Shown in pieces: positions 17,183-26,568 of a stretch of 64,000 nucleotides of DNA. The notes under the pieces were generated by a model. It had not been told where the DNA came from, made no database searches, and was given only the letters and a program-made list of their open reading frames with translations. Both the position numbers and the translations under genes were made by a program. Source of the stretch: CAZKBP01 sp964551015. GTDB lineage: Bacteria > Bacteroidota > Bacteroidia > Cytophagales > Microscillaceae. The stretch spans positions 1 to 64,000 of the forward strand of contig CAZKBP010000011.1 of the NCBI GenBank assembly GCA_964551015.1, given 5' to 3'. How positions within the stretch are numbered: the stretch's first letter is position 1; every line of letters starts with the position of its first letter.

Positions 17183-17717
17183 ACATCCAAAAGCTGGCTT
17201 GATGTCCATCCGCTTATCCCATTACTTGAAGAACCTAAAACGGCGATTTTCACTTCTAAACCGAAATGCCGAATCTCATCCATTTGTAAATGATACCTTT
17301 CACTTGTACCTTGCTGAAAATACATCGAGAATAAACAACAAAAGTTCCAGATCAACGTTTATTCTTACATAAATGATAAACTGTTTCTTTTTGAAACATT
17401 TTGTGGATTTTTTTCTACTTTTGAAAAACAAAGATTAGCATAATCTAGACCACCTATTTTATAAAAGCTTGTTAATCAGTTACTTAAATAAGTACGTGTT
17501 AAATCGGCAGGAAAAATGCACTTCATAGATAAACGTATTTATGGAAAATAGCTCAAAAAGCTACATCTAAGCAAAGATACATTCCGATCAGACTCTGCAT
17601 GATTCTATAAAATGTTCCCTAAGACCTAGAGAACAATAGAAATCAAATTAGCAAAAATCAATTAATAGCAAACAGCCCACTCGGCTGTTCTTAATCTCAA
17701 CACCAAACCAAAAAAAT
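17183..17717. other. Long intergenic region with small hairpins and a promoter-like box
   Basis: A 535-base AT-rich gap without a credible protein-coding frame. It contains inverted repeats TGTTTC/GAAACA (17382-17398) and GTTTAT/ATAAAC (17357-17381), and a TACTTTTG box (17416-17423) with a TTTG 22 bases upstream. If that promoter is real, the transcript would have a leader near 290 bases before the gene at 17718, or could be a small RNA. No known RNA family was recognised. Confidence 0.4.
17671..17689 (+). promoter_or_regulatory. 5' leader hairpin before the 17718 gene
   Basis: AACAGCC (17671-17677) and GGCTGTT (17683-17689) form a perfect 7-base stem with a 5-base loop. It ends 28 bases before the start codon. 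There is no T-run after it, so it is more likely a leader structure than a terminator. Confidence 0.4.
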
Positions 17718-18206
17718 ATGATCACTATGAATAGAATCTTATGCAATCTAGTTCTGCTTGTATGTTTGGTATCAAGTCTACAAGCACAGGTGCCCAAGCA
17801 ACCCACTATGGAAGAAAACATGAAATGGGTAGAAGCACAGATTGAAGGACTAAACGAGGAGAAAAAGGACAAAGACAGAGAATTTGACCTTGTTTTCGAA
17901 TATAATCATCAGGAAAATACCTGTGTCTACACTCACGTGTACAATCACGAGGGAGAGTCAGAAACCACCGACTTTAGCTATACTTTTCATTTAGCTGATA
18001 TACAGCTCGTAGAAAATACGGAAAATGGCGTGGTGCTTAAAGCCAGAGATGAACTCCCGCTGATTGAGAAAAAAAGTGTGCATCCCTTTGCCGACTTACC
18101 TTTTGTACGCTACGAGCGGGTCTCGAGTGTGGATATCATTTCCAAGGCTGACCCTATTTCACTGAAGGAAAAGCTACAAAAATCAATTGAATCTGCAGAA
18201 TACTAA
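17718..18206 (+). CDS. Exported protein of unknown function
   Basis: Protein of 162 residues with a signal peptide ending near LQAQ (about residue 23; a second ATG at 17727 would shorten it by three). The mature part is charged and probably mixed alpha/beta, with an amphipathic helix (MEENMKWVEAQIEGLNEEKK) followed by beta-strand-like segments with YNHQ and YNHEGE. There are two Cys residues in all, one of them within the signal peptide. I do not recognise a family. It is preceded by a hairpin-bearing leader and followed by a strong terminator, so it is a single-gene unit, most likely periplasmic. Confidence 0.65.
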   Translation: MITMNRILCNLVLLVCLVSSLQAQVPKQPTMEENMKWVEAQIEGLNEEKKDKDREFDLVFEYNHQENTCVYTHVYNHEGESETTDFSYTFHLADIQLVENTENGVVLKARDELPLIEKKSVHPFADLPFVRYERVSSVDIISKADPISLKEKLQKSIESAEY

Positions 18207-18612
18207 GAATATTTGTGTAAATAACAAGAGCTACCCTAGTCTCCAAGACTAGGGTTTTCTTTAGTTGCTGTACCAACCCATTTCTTTCATTCTAGCTCGA
18301 ACTTTACGGCACGGACGCGATTAGAAAATATACAACACATACCAAAACCTAAGCGATTTGTACGAGTTTCTATATTTTCTTACTTAGTCAAGGCATTTCA
18401 CAAATATTTATTTGCTTGTTAAGCCCCAAACTGCTAACTTCGAACTATTATTAAGACCAAACTCTTCAAAACATAGATTGTAAATCAGAAGCTTAACCAA
18501 AGCCCTTCGTTTCTACACTATCAAAAATTAAAATGTCTTAATTTTCTTCTTACAGACCAAACATGTGAACGAGCAATACATAAAGTGAACAAAACTCAAT
18601 CTGCTTAAAATT
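18207..18612. other. Intergenic region before the small membrane protein gene
   Basis: Apart from the terminator at its left end, this 406-base stretch is AT-rich. It holds no coding frame, repeat or RNA structure that I could support. The promoter of the gene at 18613 is presumably here, but no clear TAnnTTTG box is visible. Confidence 0.4.
18233..18262 (+). terminator. Rho-independent terminator
   Basis: The perfect stem ACCCTAGTCT / AGACTAGGGT (18233-18242 and 18246-18255) has a three-base loop and is followed by a T-rich tail. It lies 26 bases after the stop of the exported-protein gene. Confidence 0.85.
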
Positions 18613-18834
18613 ATGGAACAAAAGTACGAAGGCTTGGCCTCCTTGTCCAAAAAGAATTATCCAATTCTGGAAGAAGTAGGCAATGCTCATCCAACTGGAA
18701 ATCAGATTTCCACGGAATCAGACGATGCTCGCCTAGAAAACTTAAACCAAAAGTATTTGGGGTGGGTAAAATTTATTTGGGGATTTATTATCCTTTGTGC
18801 CCTGATTATGGTGCTTGCTTTACTTACAACCTAA
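18613..18834 (+). CDS. Small membrane protein with C-terminal transmembrane helix
   Basis: Protein of 73 residues. Residues 1-47 are polar and charged. Residues about 50-71 form one hydrophobic helix (FIWGFIILCALIMVLALL) at the extreme C-terminus, as in tail-anchored proteins. No domain is recognised. It faces the sigma factor gene convergently with a 102-base gap. That it is a real gene is supported by its clean ATG, the polar/hydrophobic partition and the lack of a competing frame, but not by homology. Confidence 0.5.
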   Translation: MEQKYEGLASLSKKNYPILEEVGNAHPTGNQISTESDDARLENLNQKYLGWVKFIWGFIILCALIMVLALLTT

Positions 18835-18936
18835 CCGTATCAGCTGAACACAAAAGATAATATAAAAAAGAATCTTCACCTAAAAAATAACTCCGCTCCA
18901 ATGCGCTAAATTAGCCCAGAGCGGAGCACTAAGTTT

Positions 18937-19446
18937 TTAGACCTCTTCCACGTGGTGGCTTAGGCTTGCTTTGAGCTTACGACGTGCAATGTGGATGCGG
19001 TTTTTGACAGTACCAACGGGAATATCCATCTCTTTTGCAATTTCCTTGTACTTATATCCTTGATAATGCATCAGAAAAGGAATCTGGTAAATCATCCCTA
19101 AATCATCAATGGCACACTGAATTTCTTCTAAGGCAATAGACTGGGGAGCTTCGTTGCTCACCGTACTTTGTGCCGTATTGAATTCTTGCATCGCTTGTGG
19201 CTCTTCGAATACAGTGCGGCGATAAGAAACCTTTTTGCGATTGTTGAGAAAAGAATTCTTGAGGATCGTGTAGAGCCAAGCTCGGAAATTAGTGCCATTC
19301 TGAAACTTATCTTTGTGAATAAGCGCTTTCAACCAAGTTTCCTGCATGAGATCTTCAGCCTCTTGCATATTTTTGGTTAGCTTCAAGGCAAATGACATTA
19401 AGGAATTGGAAAGGCCGGGAATGTTCTGAAAATCTTGTTCTCTCAT
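18937..19446 (-). CDS. ECF-type RNA polymerase sigma factor
   Basis: Protein of 169 residues with the sigma-70 region 2 core (AEDLMQETWLKALIHKDKF, about 30-48; FRAWLYTILKNSFLN, about 58-72) and a region 4 helix-turn-helix (about 108-160: YKEIAKEMDIPVGTVKNRIH). This is the minimal two-region layout of ECF sigma factors, which direct RNA polymerase to stress or envelope-response promoters. No anti-sigma factor gene follows, because the next minus-strand reading frame downstream lies more than 1 kb away. Control may therefore be transcriptional. Confidence 0.9.
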   Translation of the reverse strand: MREQDFQNIPGLSNSLMSFALKLTKNMQEAEDLMQETWLKALIHKDKFQNGTNFRAWLYTILKNSFLNNRKKVSYRRTVFEEPQAMQEFNTAQSTVSNEAPQSIALEEIQCAIDDLGMIYQIPFLMHYQGYKYKEIAKEMDIPVGTVKNRIHIARRKLKASLSHHVEEV

Positions 19447-19727
19447 ATTTAAAAAAATAAAAGTAAAAAATGGGTTTGCTATATACCTTTATGGTTAATA
19501 GAATTATGCCATAGGATAGACCTTCTTTTTCTTCCTGATAAGTAATTGATAACAAGAGGGTTGAATAAGCAGGGCTTATTTAAGGCTTATTTGTTAAAGC
19601 ATAGAATTGTAGAAAAAATTACCCGTGATGGGGAAATTCTACGGTGTTTAGTGGGATAAAATCCATTCCAATTTGTTCTCAGGCAATTTGCTCCCAAAAA
19701 GGTCATGAAAGAACCTACCCACGATGC

Positions 19728-20810
19728 TTAAAAAGAAATAGCCAGAGAAGAAGTAATCGAGAAGTTTTGATCAGATAACAAGCTCTCCTCCTCTGAAAAA
19801 ATTTGATCAGGCGAGCTAAACAGCCGACCTTCTACGCGTAGCAATACTTTCGGTACAGGTCGATAGTCCAAATTGAGTGAATAAGCCGAAGTCTGAAACC
19901 CAAATCCCTGAGGAGTGCTAACCAATACTTCCTGTGGGTCTTCGTAATATTCATAGCGAGCGGCCATAGCAAGTTCTTTGATAAATTGATAATGAATGAC
20001 CGCCACGGTGGTGAGCCAAGTGTCAAAGCCTTCCTCCAGGGCTTCTTCGGCTCCGTAATCAAAGCCCAAAAAGAGGCTCAAACGTTCGGTTGGCTTAAGA
20101 TTCACATAAAAATTATTGTAATAACGCATTTGCCCCAGTTCGTCTGGCTCTTCATTGCCAATAAAAACGGTATTTCCCAAACTAAGCGAAGAGCTAGGCT
20201 TAAACTGAACCTGAAGGCTTAATGCTTTTTTGCTATTGCCCGGAGTTTCTCGGATATTTTGCCAGCCATTGCAAAGAATCGCATTGATATTCCATTTCTC
20301 ACTGGGTTCGTAAGTAAGGCGCACACCTGCCAGATAATAAGGAGAGATTTCGGCACCAATTGAGCGAGTGAGCGTGTAATTGTCCGAAGAAATGGCCGAC
20401 TCGTAGCCAATATTAGAGCTAAAGATGCCCGCGTCAAGCCATAATCCTTCCACGAGCCGAAAGCCACCGTAAGCCTCAAAGATATGTTTGAGTAAATCTT
20501 GCTCGGCGGCGTAGTTATATTCTGGGTACGTACCAGCCATCAGGCCCACCCGTCCTCGGTAACGATCTGCCTCGTAATCTAGCTGGATCAAGGCTATATT
20601 GATATTAAATTCATTGTGTCGATTGTGGTTAAAGAAAAAATTAGGTCTTTCCTGACTGGTAGGTTGGTTGAAGTCATAAGCATAATAAGCATCTATGAAA
20701 CCACTTACCCGAAAAGATTTTTGTTGTGTAGAATCCTCACTTTGGGCTTGCACTATAAAAATAACGAAACTGATTAAGATGACACTGGTACTTAGATAGA
20801 GTTTTTTCAT
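19728..20810 (-). CDS. Outer-membrane beta-barrel porin (OmpL-like porin-2 type)
   Basis: Protein of 360 residues with a signal peptide ending near VQAQ (about 22). The mature part is a run of short alternating amphipathic strands with many Tyr, and it ends in Phe (SLAISF), typical of barrels inserted by the BAM machinery. The N-terminal FRVSGFIDAYYAYDFNQP and the repeated AALIQLDYEADRYRGRVGLM-like pattern (here NIALIQLDYEADRYRGRVG) fit the putative OmpL-like porin-2 family. The function is probably passive solute uptake. It lies alone, between the sigma factor and the metallo-hydrolase genes. Confidence 0.8.
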   Translation of the reverse strand: MKKLYLSTSVILISFVIFIVQAQSEDSTQQKSFRVSGFIDAYYAYDFNQPTSQERPNFFFNHNRHNEFNINIALIQLDYEADRYRGRVGLMAGTYPEYNYAAEQDLLKHIFEAYGGFRLVEGLWLDAGIFSSNIGYESAISSDNYTLTRSIGAEISPYYLAGVRLTYEPSEKWNINAILCNGWQNIRETPGNSKKALSLQVQFKPSSSLSLGNTVFIGNEEPDELGQMRYYNNFYVNLKPTERLSLFLGFDYGAEEALEEGFDTWLTTVAVIHYQFIKELAMAARYEYYEDPQEVLVSTPQGFGFQTSAYSLNLDYRPVPKVLLRVEGRLFSSPDQIFSEEESLLSDQNFSITSSLAISF

Positions 20811-20925
20811 ACAGAACGTAGGTGTAATTCAGGTATTAAAATAATAGTTTTTGGTAAAATCTAAATAGCAAATAACCTATGATGGACACAGCCACCACTG
20901 TGCTGAAAAACTAAGAGCTATTCAT

Positions 20926-21693
20926 TTAATATTCAATGACCAAGCCGTCATAAGCCAGGCGGATATGCTCGGGCAATTCCTCTTCTACCTCGGCGTGTCT
21001 TCCCATCCGGTGGCTGATATGAGTAAAATAAGTTTTTTCTGCTCCCAAGTGCTCAGCGATCTCTACGGCCTGAGATAAGCTTAGATGAGAGATGTGATCT
21101 TCTTTGCGTAAGGCATCTAAAATCAGGAAACGAGTGCCCCTGAGCTTTTCCATCTCGGCCTCAGGGATATGACTAACGTCGGTAACATAGCTGAAATCTT
21201 GAATGCGAAAGCCAAACACAGGTAATTTATAATGTAGCACATCCACGGGTTTGACTTCTAGCCCATCTATGCAGAAAGGTTGGTTTTCGATATGATTTAC
21301 TTCCACAGAAAGAACCCCTGGGTATTTGAGGCTTTTATCCACGAAAATGTAGGCAAATTCTTGACGCAGTTGGTCAATTACAGCCTTGCGACCATAGATA
21401 GGAACGTCTTTTTGCTGAATAAAATTAAAGGCACGCAGATCATCCATGCCGGCTGTATGGTCTTTGTGCTGATGTGTATACAGTACGGCATCCACCTGCC
21501 GAATGTTGGCTCTCAGCATTTGTTGGCGAAAATCTGGCCCCGTATCAATGATGATACTTTTATCTTCCACCTCAATATGAATAGAGGGGCGGAGTCGATT
21601 ATCTCTAAAATCAACTGACTGACAAACAGGGCAATCACAAGCAATCACGGGTACTCCTTGTGAAGTACCACTTCCTAAAACGGTTACTTTCAT
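20926..21693 (-). CDS. PhnP-like metallo-beta-lactamase-fold hydrolase
   Basis: Protein of 255 residues. It opens with GSGTSQGVP and a Cys pair, and carries the metal motif THQHKDH (a HxHxDH variant near 75-81). Further ligand candidates are DVSH near 165-170 and THISHRMG near 225. The layout fits the PhnP / cyclic-phosphodiesterase branch of the metallo-beta-lactamase superfamily, which in Bacteroidota is common outside phosphonate operons. The expected substrate is a cyclic phosphodiester or RNA-like phosphodiester, but this cannot be settled from the sequence. It is the last of a same-strand series, 128 bases after the small protein at 22094. Confidence 0.85.
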   Translation of the reverse strand: MKVTVLGSGTSQGVPVIACDCPVCQSVDFRDNRLRPSIHIEVEDKSIIIDTGPDFRQQMLRANIRQVDAVLYTHQHKDHTAGMDDLRAFNFIQQKDVPIYGRKAVIDQLRQEFAYIFVDKSLKYPGVLSVEVNHIENQPFCIDGLEVKPVDVLHYKLPVFGFRIQDFSYVTDVSHIPEAEMEKLRGTRFLILDALRKEDHISHLSLSQAVEIAEHLGAEKTYFTHISHRMGRHAEVEEELPEHIRLAYDGLVIEY

Positions 21694-21821
21694 GCAAAAA
21701 GAAGATTTGGCTCAGGGTTTATAACAAAATATAGAACCCAAAGCACACCTAGAAGTTTAGAAAGATCACTTTGAGCCAAAATTCGCCACGAACCTGAAAG
21801 ATTCTCCGGAGCTGGAGACAT

Positions 21822-22094
21822 TTATTCCGAGGGCATCTGTTTAATTTGTTGGAAAAGCTGCGCCTCCTTTTCTGGTAGCTCGGAAAAATCCCAATCTACT
21901 TGTTTGAGGATTTCGAGGAGACAATTGATTTTCCCTTCGAGCGTGTAGTATTTATTGACTACGACTACTCTTTTTTGGTTCAAAATACAATAGCCAGATT
22001 TGAAATTACCTTTTTCGTAGCGTAGCGCGTAGCTGCTTTGGGCAAAAATATTTTCCAGATTTTGTAAAAACTTGGTATTATATTTTACTTTCAT
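21822..22094 (-). CDS. Small conserved-type protein of unknown function
   Basis: Protein of 90 residues without signal peptide or membrane segment. It contains a compact alpha/beta pattern: YNTKFLQNLENIFAQSSYAL, then GNFKSGYCILNQKRVVVVNK and a helical end rich in Glu. The central strand-rich block resembles small Bacteroidota proteins often found near metallo-hydrolase genes, but I cannot name a family with confidence. It lies 66 bases downstream of the orphan receiver and 128 bases upstream of the metallo-hydrolase on the same strand, so co-transcription is possible. Confidence 0.6.
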   Translation of the reverse strand: MKVKYNTKFLQNLENIFAQSSYALRYEKGNFKSGYCILNQKRVVVVNKYYTLEGKINCLLEILKQVDWDFSELPEKEAQLFQQIKQMPSE

Positions 22095-22160
22095 GCCTTT
22101 GTTGGGGAATGATTCGGGTTCTATCTTTTAGGGCTGGCAAATGGGATGCGGCACGGTGAT

Positions 22161-22541
22161 TTAGTCCTGCTCCGTGACTTTACGAAGTAGATCAATGAGA
22201 TTATCAAAGTTAATCGGTTTGGGTAAATATTCATTGATACCCGCTTCGTGAAAATCTTCCATAGAATAATTACGAGCATTCCCGGTGATGGCGATGATAG
22301 GAATTTGCGATTTTTTTTCGTCGGTAAGTGCTCTAATCTGACGAGCGCATTCCATCCCGTCCATTTTGGGCATGTTGATATCCATGAGGATGACATCAAA
22401 ATCTTCTTTCTCAAGTTTTTTAAGAACTTGCTTTCCGTCTTTGGCGGAGTTAATCTCGAAATTCTGAAATTCAAGTACTTTTTTGGAGATATTCTGGATA
22501 ACAGAGCTATCTTCGGCGATGAGAACTTTCTTTTTTTCCAT
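22161..22541 (-). CDS. Single-domain response regulator downstream of the hybrid kinase
   Basis: Receiver-only protein of 126 residues: acidic pocket EDSS, phosphoacceptor Asp in VILMDINMPKMDG (near 54), Thr in AITGNA and Lys in LPKPINF. It follows the large hybrid kinase gene by 148 bases on the same strand. The hybrid kinase ends in an HPt domain, so this receiver is the natural final acceptor of its phosphoryl group. Without an output domain it must act through a partner protein. Confidence 0.9.
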   Translation of the reverse strand: MEKKKVLIAEDSSVIQNISKKVLEFQNFEINSAKDGKQVLKKLEKEDFDVILMDINMPKMDGMECARQIRALTDEKKSQIPIIAITGNARNYSMEDFHEAGINEYLPKPINFDNLIDLLRKVTEQD

Positions 22542-22689
22542 GATTGAGCATTTAGAAGAATTCTTATTAGATCAGTTAGCTAATGCCAGCTTACGCTGCA
22601 AATAGTGATGCTTGCGTAACATGGCTAATTTACAGGGAAAGTTAATAAATCACTAATAAATTGTCTTTTTGCTTGCTTACTTCTCGAGG

Positions 22690-25600
22690 TTATTGGATAG
22701 CGGCTCGGTATTGTTCCTGGAATTCTCGGAAGTAGCCTTGCAGTTGCTTATAATCGGCTTCCCAAGTGGATAAATCTTGTTTTTTTAATTTCTTTTCCAT
22801 CAAGGCGGCTTGTTCGGCGACCGACTCTACGCCGAGGGTCGCGGCGTTTCCTTTCAAGGTGTGCAAGAGATGAAGAGCCTCTTCTAGGTCGGATTTTTTT
22901 AGAGCAGTAGCACATTTCGAGATTAGATTTTGGCTATCCATCTCAAATTCTATCAAAGACTGCAGTACCAGCTCGGTACCACCGTATTTTTTGAGCTGTT
23001 CCAGGGTAGCCAAGTTGACCACCGTGGGTTTGATGATGATCTCGGAGACAGATTTGCTTGGATTTGCATCATACGTTGCTGGATGAGCATCAGAGAGCAA
23101 ATAGGATTCAGGCTCTGGAAGAAGTGGGGGATGCTCTTTTTTAGGCGTCACACGTAATTGCTCTTTGACCTTCTCAATCAGTACTTGTGCCTTGATGGGC
23201 TTGGGGATATAATCATCCAAACCACTACCTAGAAAACGCTCTCGATCTTCTTTCATAGAGTAAGCCGTCATGGCCACGATGGGAGGTAAGGGAGAAATGG
23301 GTAAGGCTTTGATTCTTCGGGTCGCTTCCACTCCGTCCATATCGGGCATTTGAATATCCATGAAGACAAGATCATACATTTGCTTAGGGGCATTTGCTTT
23401 GATTTTGTTAATACTTTCCAAGCCACTGTTGGCTAAATCCACTTTACAGCCTGCCTTCATCAGAATTTCACTAGCCACTTTCCGATTGACAGCATTATCA
23501 TCCACTACCAAGATAAGGGGTTCTAGCTCTCCAAATTGATTACCTGACACAAAGCTGATGGTACTATCTTCTTGTGAATTGGGTGGGGTTTCTGTTGGTT
23601 TGGCCTCGAAAGTAAACCAGAAATTGCTTCCTTCTCCCAGAGTTGAGTTTACACCGATTTCTCCATTCATCATGTTAGCCAATTGCTTGGAAATAGCCAA
23701 ACCCAGCCCAGTTCCGGCGTATGATTTCGTGGGCGAGTTATCTACCTGACTGAAGTTATTGAAGAGTAGCTTGACGTTCTCTTGGTCTATGCCGATGCCC
23801 GTATCTCTCACCTCCACTTTGATTTTAACCCGACTGCCTGTTTTCTTTTGCTGACTAATTCGTAGAAATACTTCCCCGTTTTCGGTAAATTTGATAGCGT
23901 TAGAGATTAAATTGGAGAGAATCTGCAGAATCCTTGTCTCATCAGCCGTAACGTAAGGAGGGATGTCCTGAGTCACTTCGTAGTGAAGGCGATTATTTTT
24001 GTAGCTTGCTTGCTGGAGAAATAGCGTATGCACCTTATCCACGAGCAGGCGTAAGTCTACCGATCTTTGATAGAGCTTCATTTTACCTGCCTCGATCTTA
24101 GAGAGGTCCAAAATGTCATTGAGAATATTGAGCAGGGTTTCGGATGATTTTTTAATGGTAAGCATATAACTGTACTGCTCATCATCCAGAGGCGTATCCA
24201 TCATCAAGTCAATCATGCCAATCACGCCATTCATCGGAGTGCGAATTTCGTGGCTCATATTGGCCAAGAAGCTTTCTTTGACTCTTAGCGAGCGTTCGGC
24301 TAGCTCTTTGGCGCGAAGCACTTCACTGGAAGCCTTCTTGAGTTCGGTAATATCCCGGATGACGCCTTCTATTCCCATGGGATTTCCTTCTTCGTCATAA
24401 ACCACACGGATATTAGAGATGGCTTGAATCGTTTGATTGTCTGCCGTTTTGAGGTCAGTCTCGAGGTTTTTAATTTTTTTCTCGATCAGTAATCTCTGGA
24501 TAAAGGGTTCAATTCCTTCATCTGTGGAAATGACAAGATCGAAGATATTTTGGCCTATGATTTCAGAGGGATGGAGGCCGAGTATTTCTTCTACGGAGGG
24601 GCTAATGAGCGTAACGATGCCCTTGAGGTCGGCTTGGTAGTAAATATCCTGAAAAGACTCGAAGATATTCCGGAATTGCTTTTCGTTCTCGATCAGGGCA
24701 ATTTCGGAGCGTTTTTTTTCGGTAATATCGTGGGCAATGGCCGATACTTCCTCGATGCTACCATCTTCTAGGCGAATCGGATTGAGGTAAATCTCTCGCC
24801 ACCGTACCAAGCCATTGGCCAGATGGTCTTTGAGTTCGAAGTGTTGCATCAGCCCGTTAAAAGCAGCATTGTATTTCTCCTGCCAAAAATCATACATATC
24901 GCTTCTCTCCAGCTCGCTTTTGAGTGAGAGCAAGCTACCGCTATGGGTGGGCTGTACTCCGTAGCGTTTCTCCAGTGATTTGAGATAATTGCTATTGTAA
25001 GAAGTGAGCTGATTTTTTCGGTTGATAGACCACATCATATGGGTGCTGCTCTCGAAAATAGCCTTGAGCCTAGCCGTTTGATTGCTCAGCTTTTCTTCAT
25101 TTTTCTTACGCTGAATGGCCAGAGCAATCTGACCGGAGATAAAGTCGAGAAGCTCCAGATCACTCGTGGTGTAAGTGCCACGGCTCCGGTAACACTTGAC
25201 CGAAATGAGGCCAATCACCTCATTTTCAAACTTTAGAGGTACGCCAATCCATACCTTAGGCATAGGGCCAAACAAACGAATATCTCCTCTTTGTAGCAAT
25301 TCTACAATCTCTTCTTCATACAGAAAAAGTGCTTTTTTGCGGAACATCACGTAGTCTGTCAAGCCCTTACCTGCCTTGCGACGGGTGATAATGGCTTCTT
25401 GGTCGCGGGCTTCATCTACATAATAAGGAAATAGGATTTCGTTTTTATTAGAATTGTAGAGTTTGATATAAAAATTCTTTACCTCGATTACTTTACCGAG
25501 TTCTTGGTGAATAATTTGGTAAAGGTGGTCTAGGTTTTTACTTTTAGCGGTAAGGTTACCAATACTATAGTAGAGGGTTTGTGCTTTTTCCGCCCGAATC

Positions 25601-26463
25601 TTGTCGGTAATATCGTACAAAATTCCTCGGATGGCGGTGGGCATGTCATCTTCATAGCGGCAGTTCACATTGCCCTCGAGATAGACGTGTTTTCCTTTTT
25701 TAGAAATGAGAATCGTGCGAAACTTGTGAATCGGTTCGCCCCGCACGATCTTGAGCATAGTACGATAGGTGCTTCGCTTGGACCTCTCGAGGATAATATC
25801 TTTTACGTTGAGTGCTTTCAACTCTTCATTGTCATAGCCCAATTTTTTCTTGAAAGCTTTGTTGGCAAAGAGAAATTGTCCTCGAGTAGAACAGATAAAA
25901 ATCAGGTCATTAGAATTATCAAAGAGGTCTTGCAGGGCCTCGTTACTTCTCTTGAGAGCCATGGATACTTGGTGGCGCTCCGTGATGTCTTCTCCAATTT
26001 TAGTGAGCCCTTTGATTTTTCCCTTGACACTGTTGAGGATGACGGAATTAAAATGGATGTAGCGGGTTTCCCCCGATTTAGTCAAAATCTTACGGGATGG
26101 ATAGTCCCAATAGCCCTTTCGTTCCAGAGCCAGCTCGTAGTCTTTTCGGCGTTCTTCTCGGTCTTCGGACAGTACGAGTACTTCGAAATAATCTTTTCCA
26201 ATGAGTTCTTCCTTTGTCCAGCCGGTCGCCTTAAGGCAGTATTGATTACAGTAAGCAATCGTACCGTCACGATTCACCTCAATGCAGAAGAGATTGACAT
26301 TCTCCATCGTTTCTCGGAACTGTGCCTCTGCTTTCTGTGTATCTGCGTTTTTGGTTTCCTGATGATGCTGACGGGCAAGGTGCTCCTCTAAGTGACGAAT
26401 TTGCTCTTGCAGGTTTTCGTTCTCTTCTAAAATTTGTTTTTTCGTTTTTCTAGAGGACTTCAT
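22690..26463 (-). CDS. Hybrid sensor histidine kinase with four PAS, GAF, receiver and HPt domains
   Basis: Cytoplasmic protein of 1257 residues without membrane segments. In order: a coiled coil (1-50), PAS (about 50-165), PAS (170-290), GAF (about 300-460), PAS (470-590), PAS (595-720), HisKA with SHEIRTPMNG, HATPase with DTGIGID and GTGLGLAIS, a receiver with phosphoacceptor Asp in VFMDIQMPDMDG, and a C-terminal HPt domain with His in LLHTLKGNA. All four phosphorelay stations except the last receiver are in one chain; the single receiver at 22161 could supply it. The many sensory modules suggest integration of several small-molecule or redox cues. It is divergent from miaA. Confidence 0.93.
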   Translation of the reverse strand: MKSSRKTKKQILEENENLQEQIRHLEEHLARQHHQETKNADTQKAEAQFRETMENVNLFCIEVNRDGTIAYCNQYCLKATGWTKEELIGKDYFEVLVLSEDREERRKDYELALERKGYWDYPSRKILTKSGETRYIHFNSVILNSVKGKIKGLTKIGEDITERHQVSMALKRSNEALQDLFDNSNDLIFICSTRGQFLFANKAFKKKLGYDNEELKALNVKDIILERSKRSTYRTMLKIVRGEPIHKFRTILISKKGKHVYLEGNVNCRYEDDMPTAIRGILYDITDKIRAEKAQTLYYSIGNLTAKSKNLDHLYQIIHQELGKVIEVKNFYIKLYNSNKNEILFPYYVDEARDQEAIITRRKAGKGLTDYVMFRKKALFLYEEEIVELLQRGDIRLFGPMPKVWIGVPLKFENEVIGLISVKCYRSRGTYTTSDLELLDFISGQIALAIQRKKNEEKLSNQTARLKAIFESSTHMMWSINRKNQLTSYNSNYLKSLEKRYGVQPTHSGSLLSLKSELERSDMYDFWQEKYNAAFNGLMQHFELKDHLANGLVRWREIYLNPIRLEDGSIEEVSAIAHDITEKKRSEIALIENEKQFRNIFESFQDIYYQADLKGIVTLISPSVEEILGLHPSEIIGQNIFDLVISTDEGIEPFIQRLLIEKKIKNLETDLKTADNQTIQAISNIRVVYDEEGNPMGIEGVIRDITELKKASSEVLRAKELAERSLRVKESFLANMSHEIRTPMNGVIGMIDLMMDTPLDDEQYSYMLTIKKSSETLLNILNDILDLSKIEAGKMKLYQRSVDLRLLVDKVHTLFLQQASYKNNRLHYEVTQDIPPYVTADETRILQILSNLISNAIKFTENGEVFLRISQQKKTGSRVKIKVEVRDTGIGIDQENVKLLFNNFSQVDNSPTKSYAGTGLGLAISKQLANMMNGEIGVNSTLGEGSNFWFTFEAKPTETPPNSQEDSTISFVSGNQFGELEPLILVVDDNAVNRKVASEILMKAGCKVDLANSGLESINKIKANAPKQMYDLVFMDIQMPDMDGVEATRRIKALPISPLPPIVAMTAYSMKEDRERFLGSGLDDYIPKPIKAQVLIEKVKEQLRVTPKKEHPPLLPEPESYLLSDAHPATYDANPSKSVSEIIIKPTVVNLATLEQLKKYGGTELVLQSLIEFEMDSQNLISKCATALKKSDLEEALHLLHTLKGNAATLGVESVAEQAALMEKKLKKQDLSTWEADYKQLQGYFREFQEQYRAAIQ

Positions 26464-26568
26464 GGCTAATAAGTTTTATCTTCAGGCTTGGATAAGCATA
26501 AGAAATCAAGGTGAATATTTGGAACGTAGATTTTCAAGATTTAATTCTTAATTAAAATTATAACAAAA

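Noticed and set aside
25579..26391. A 270-codon plus-strand frame opposite the hybrid kinase gene
   Set aside because: Antisense to conserved PAS and GAF domains; its sequence has no motif.
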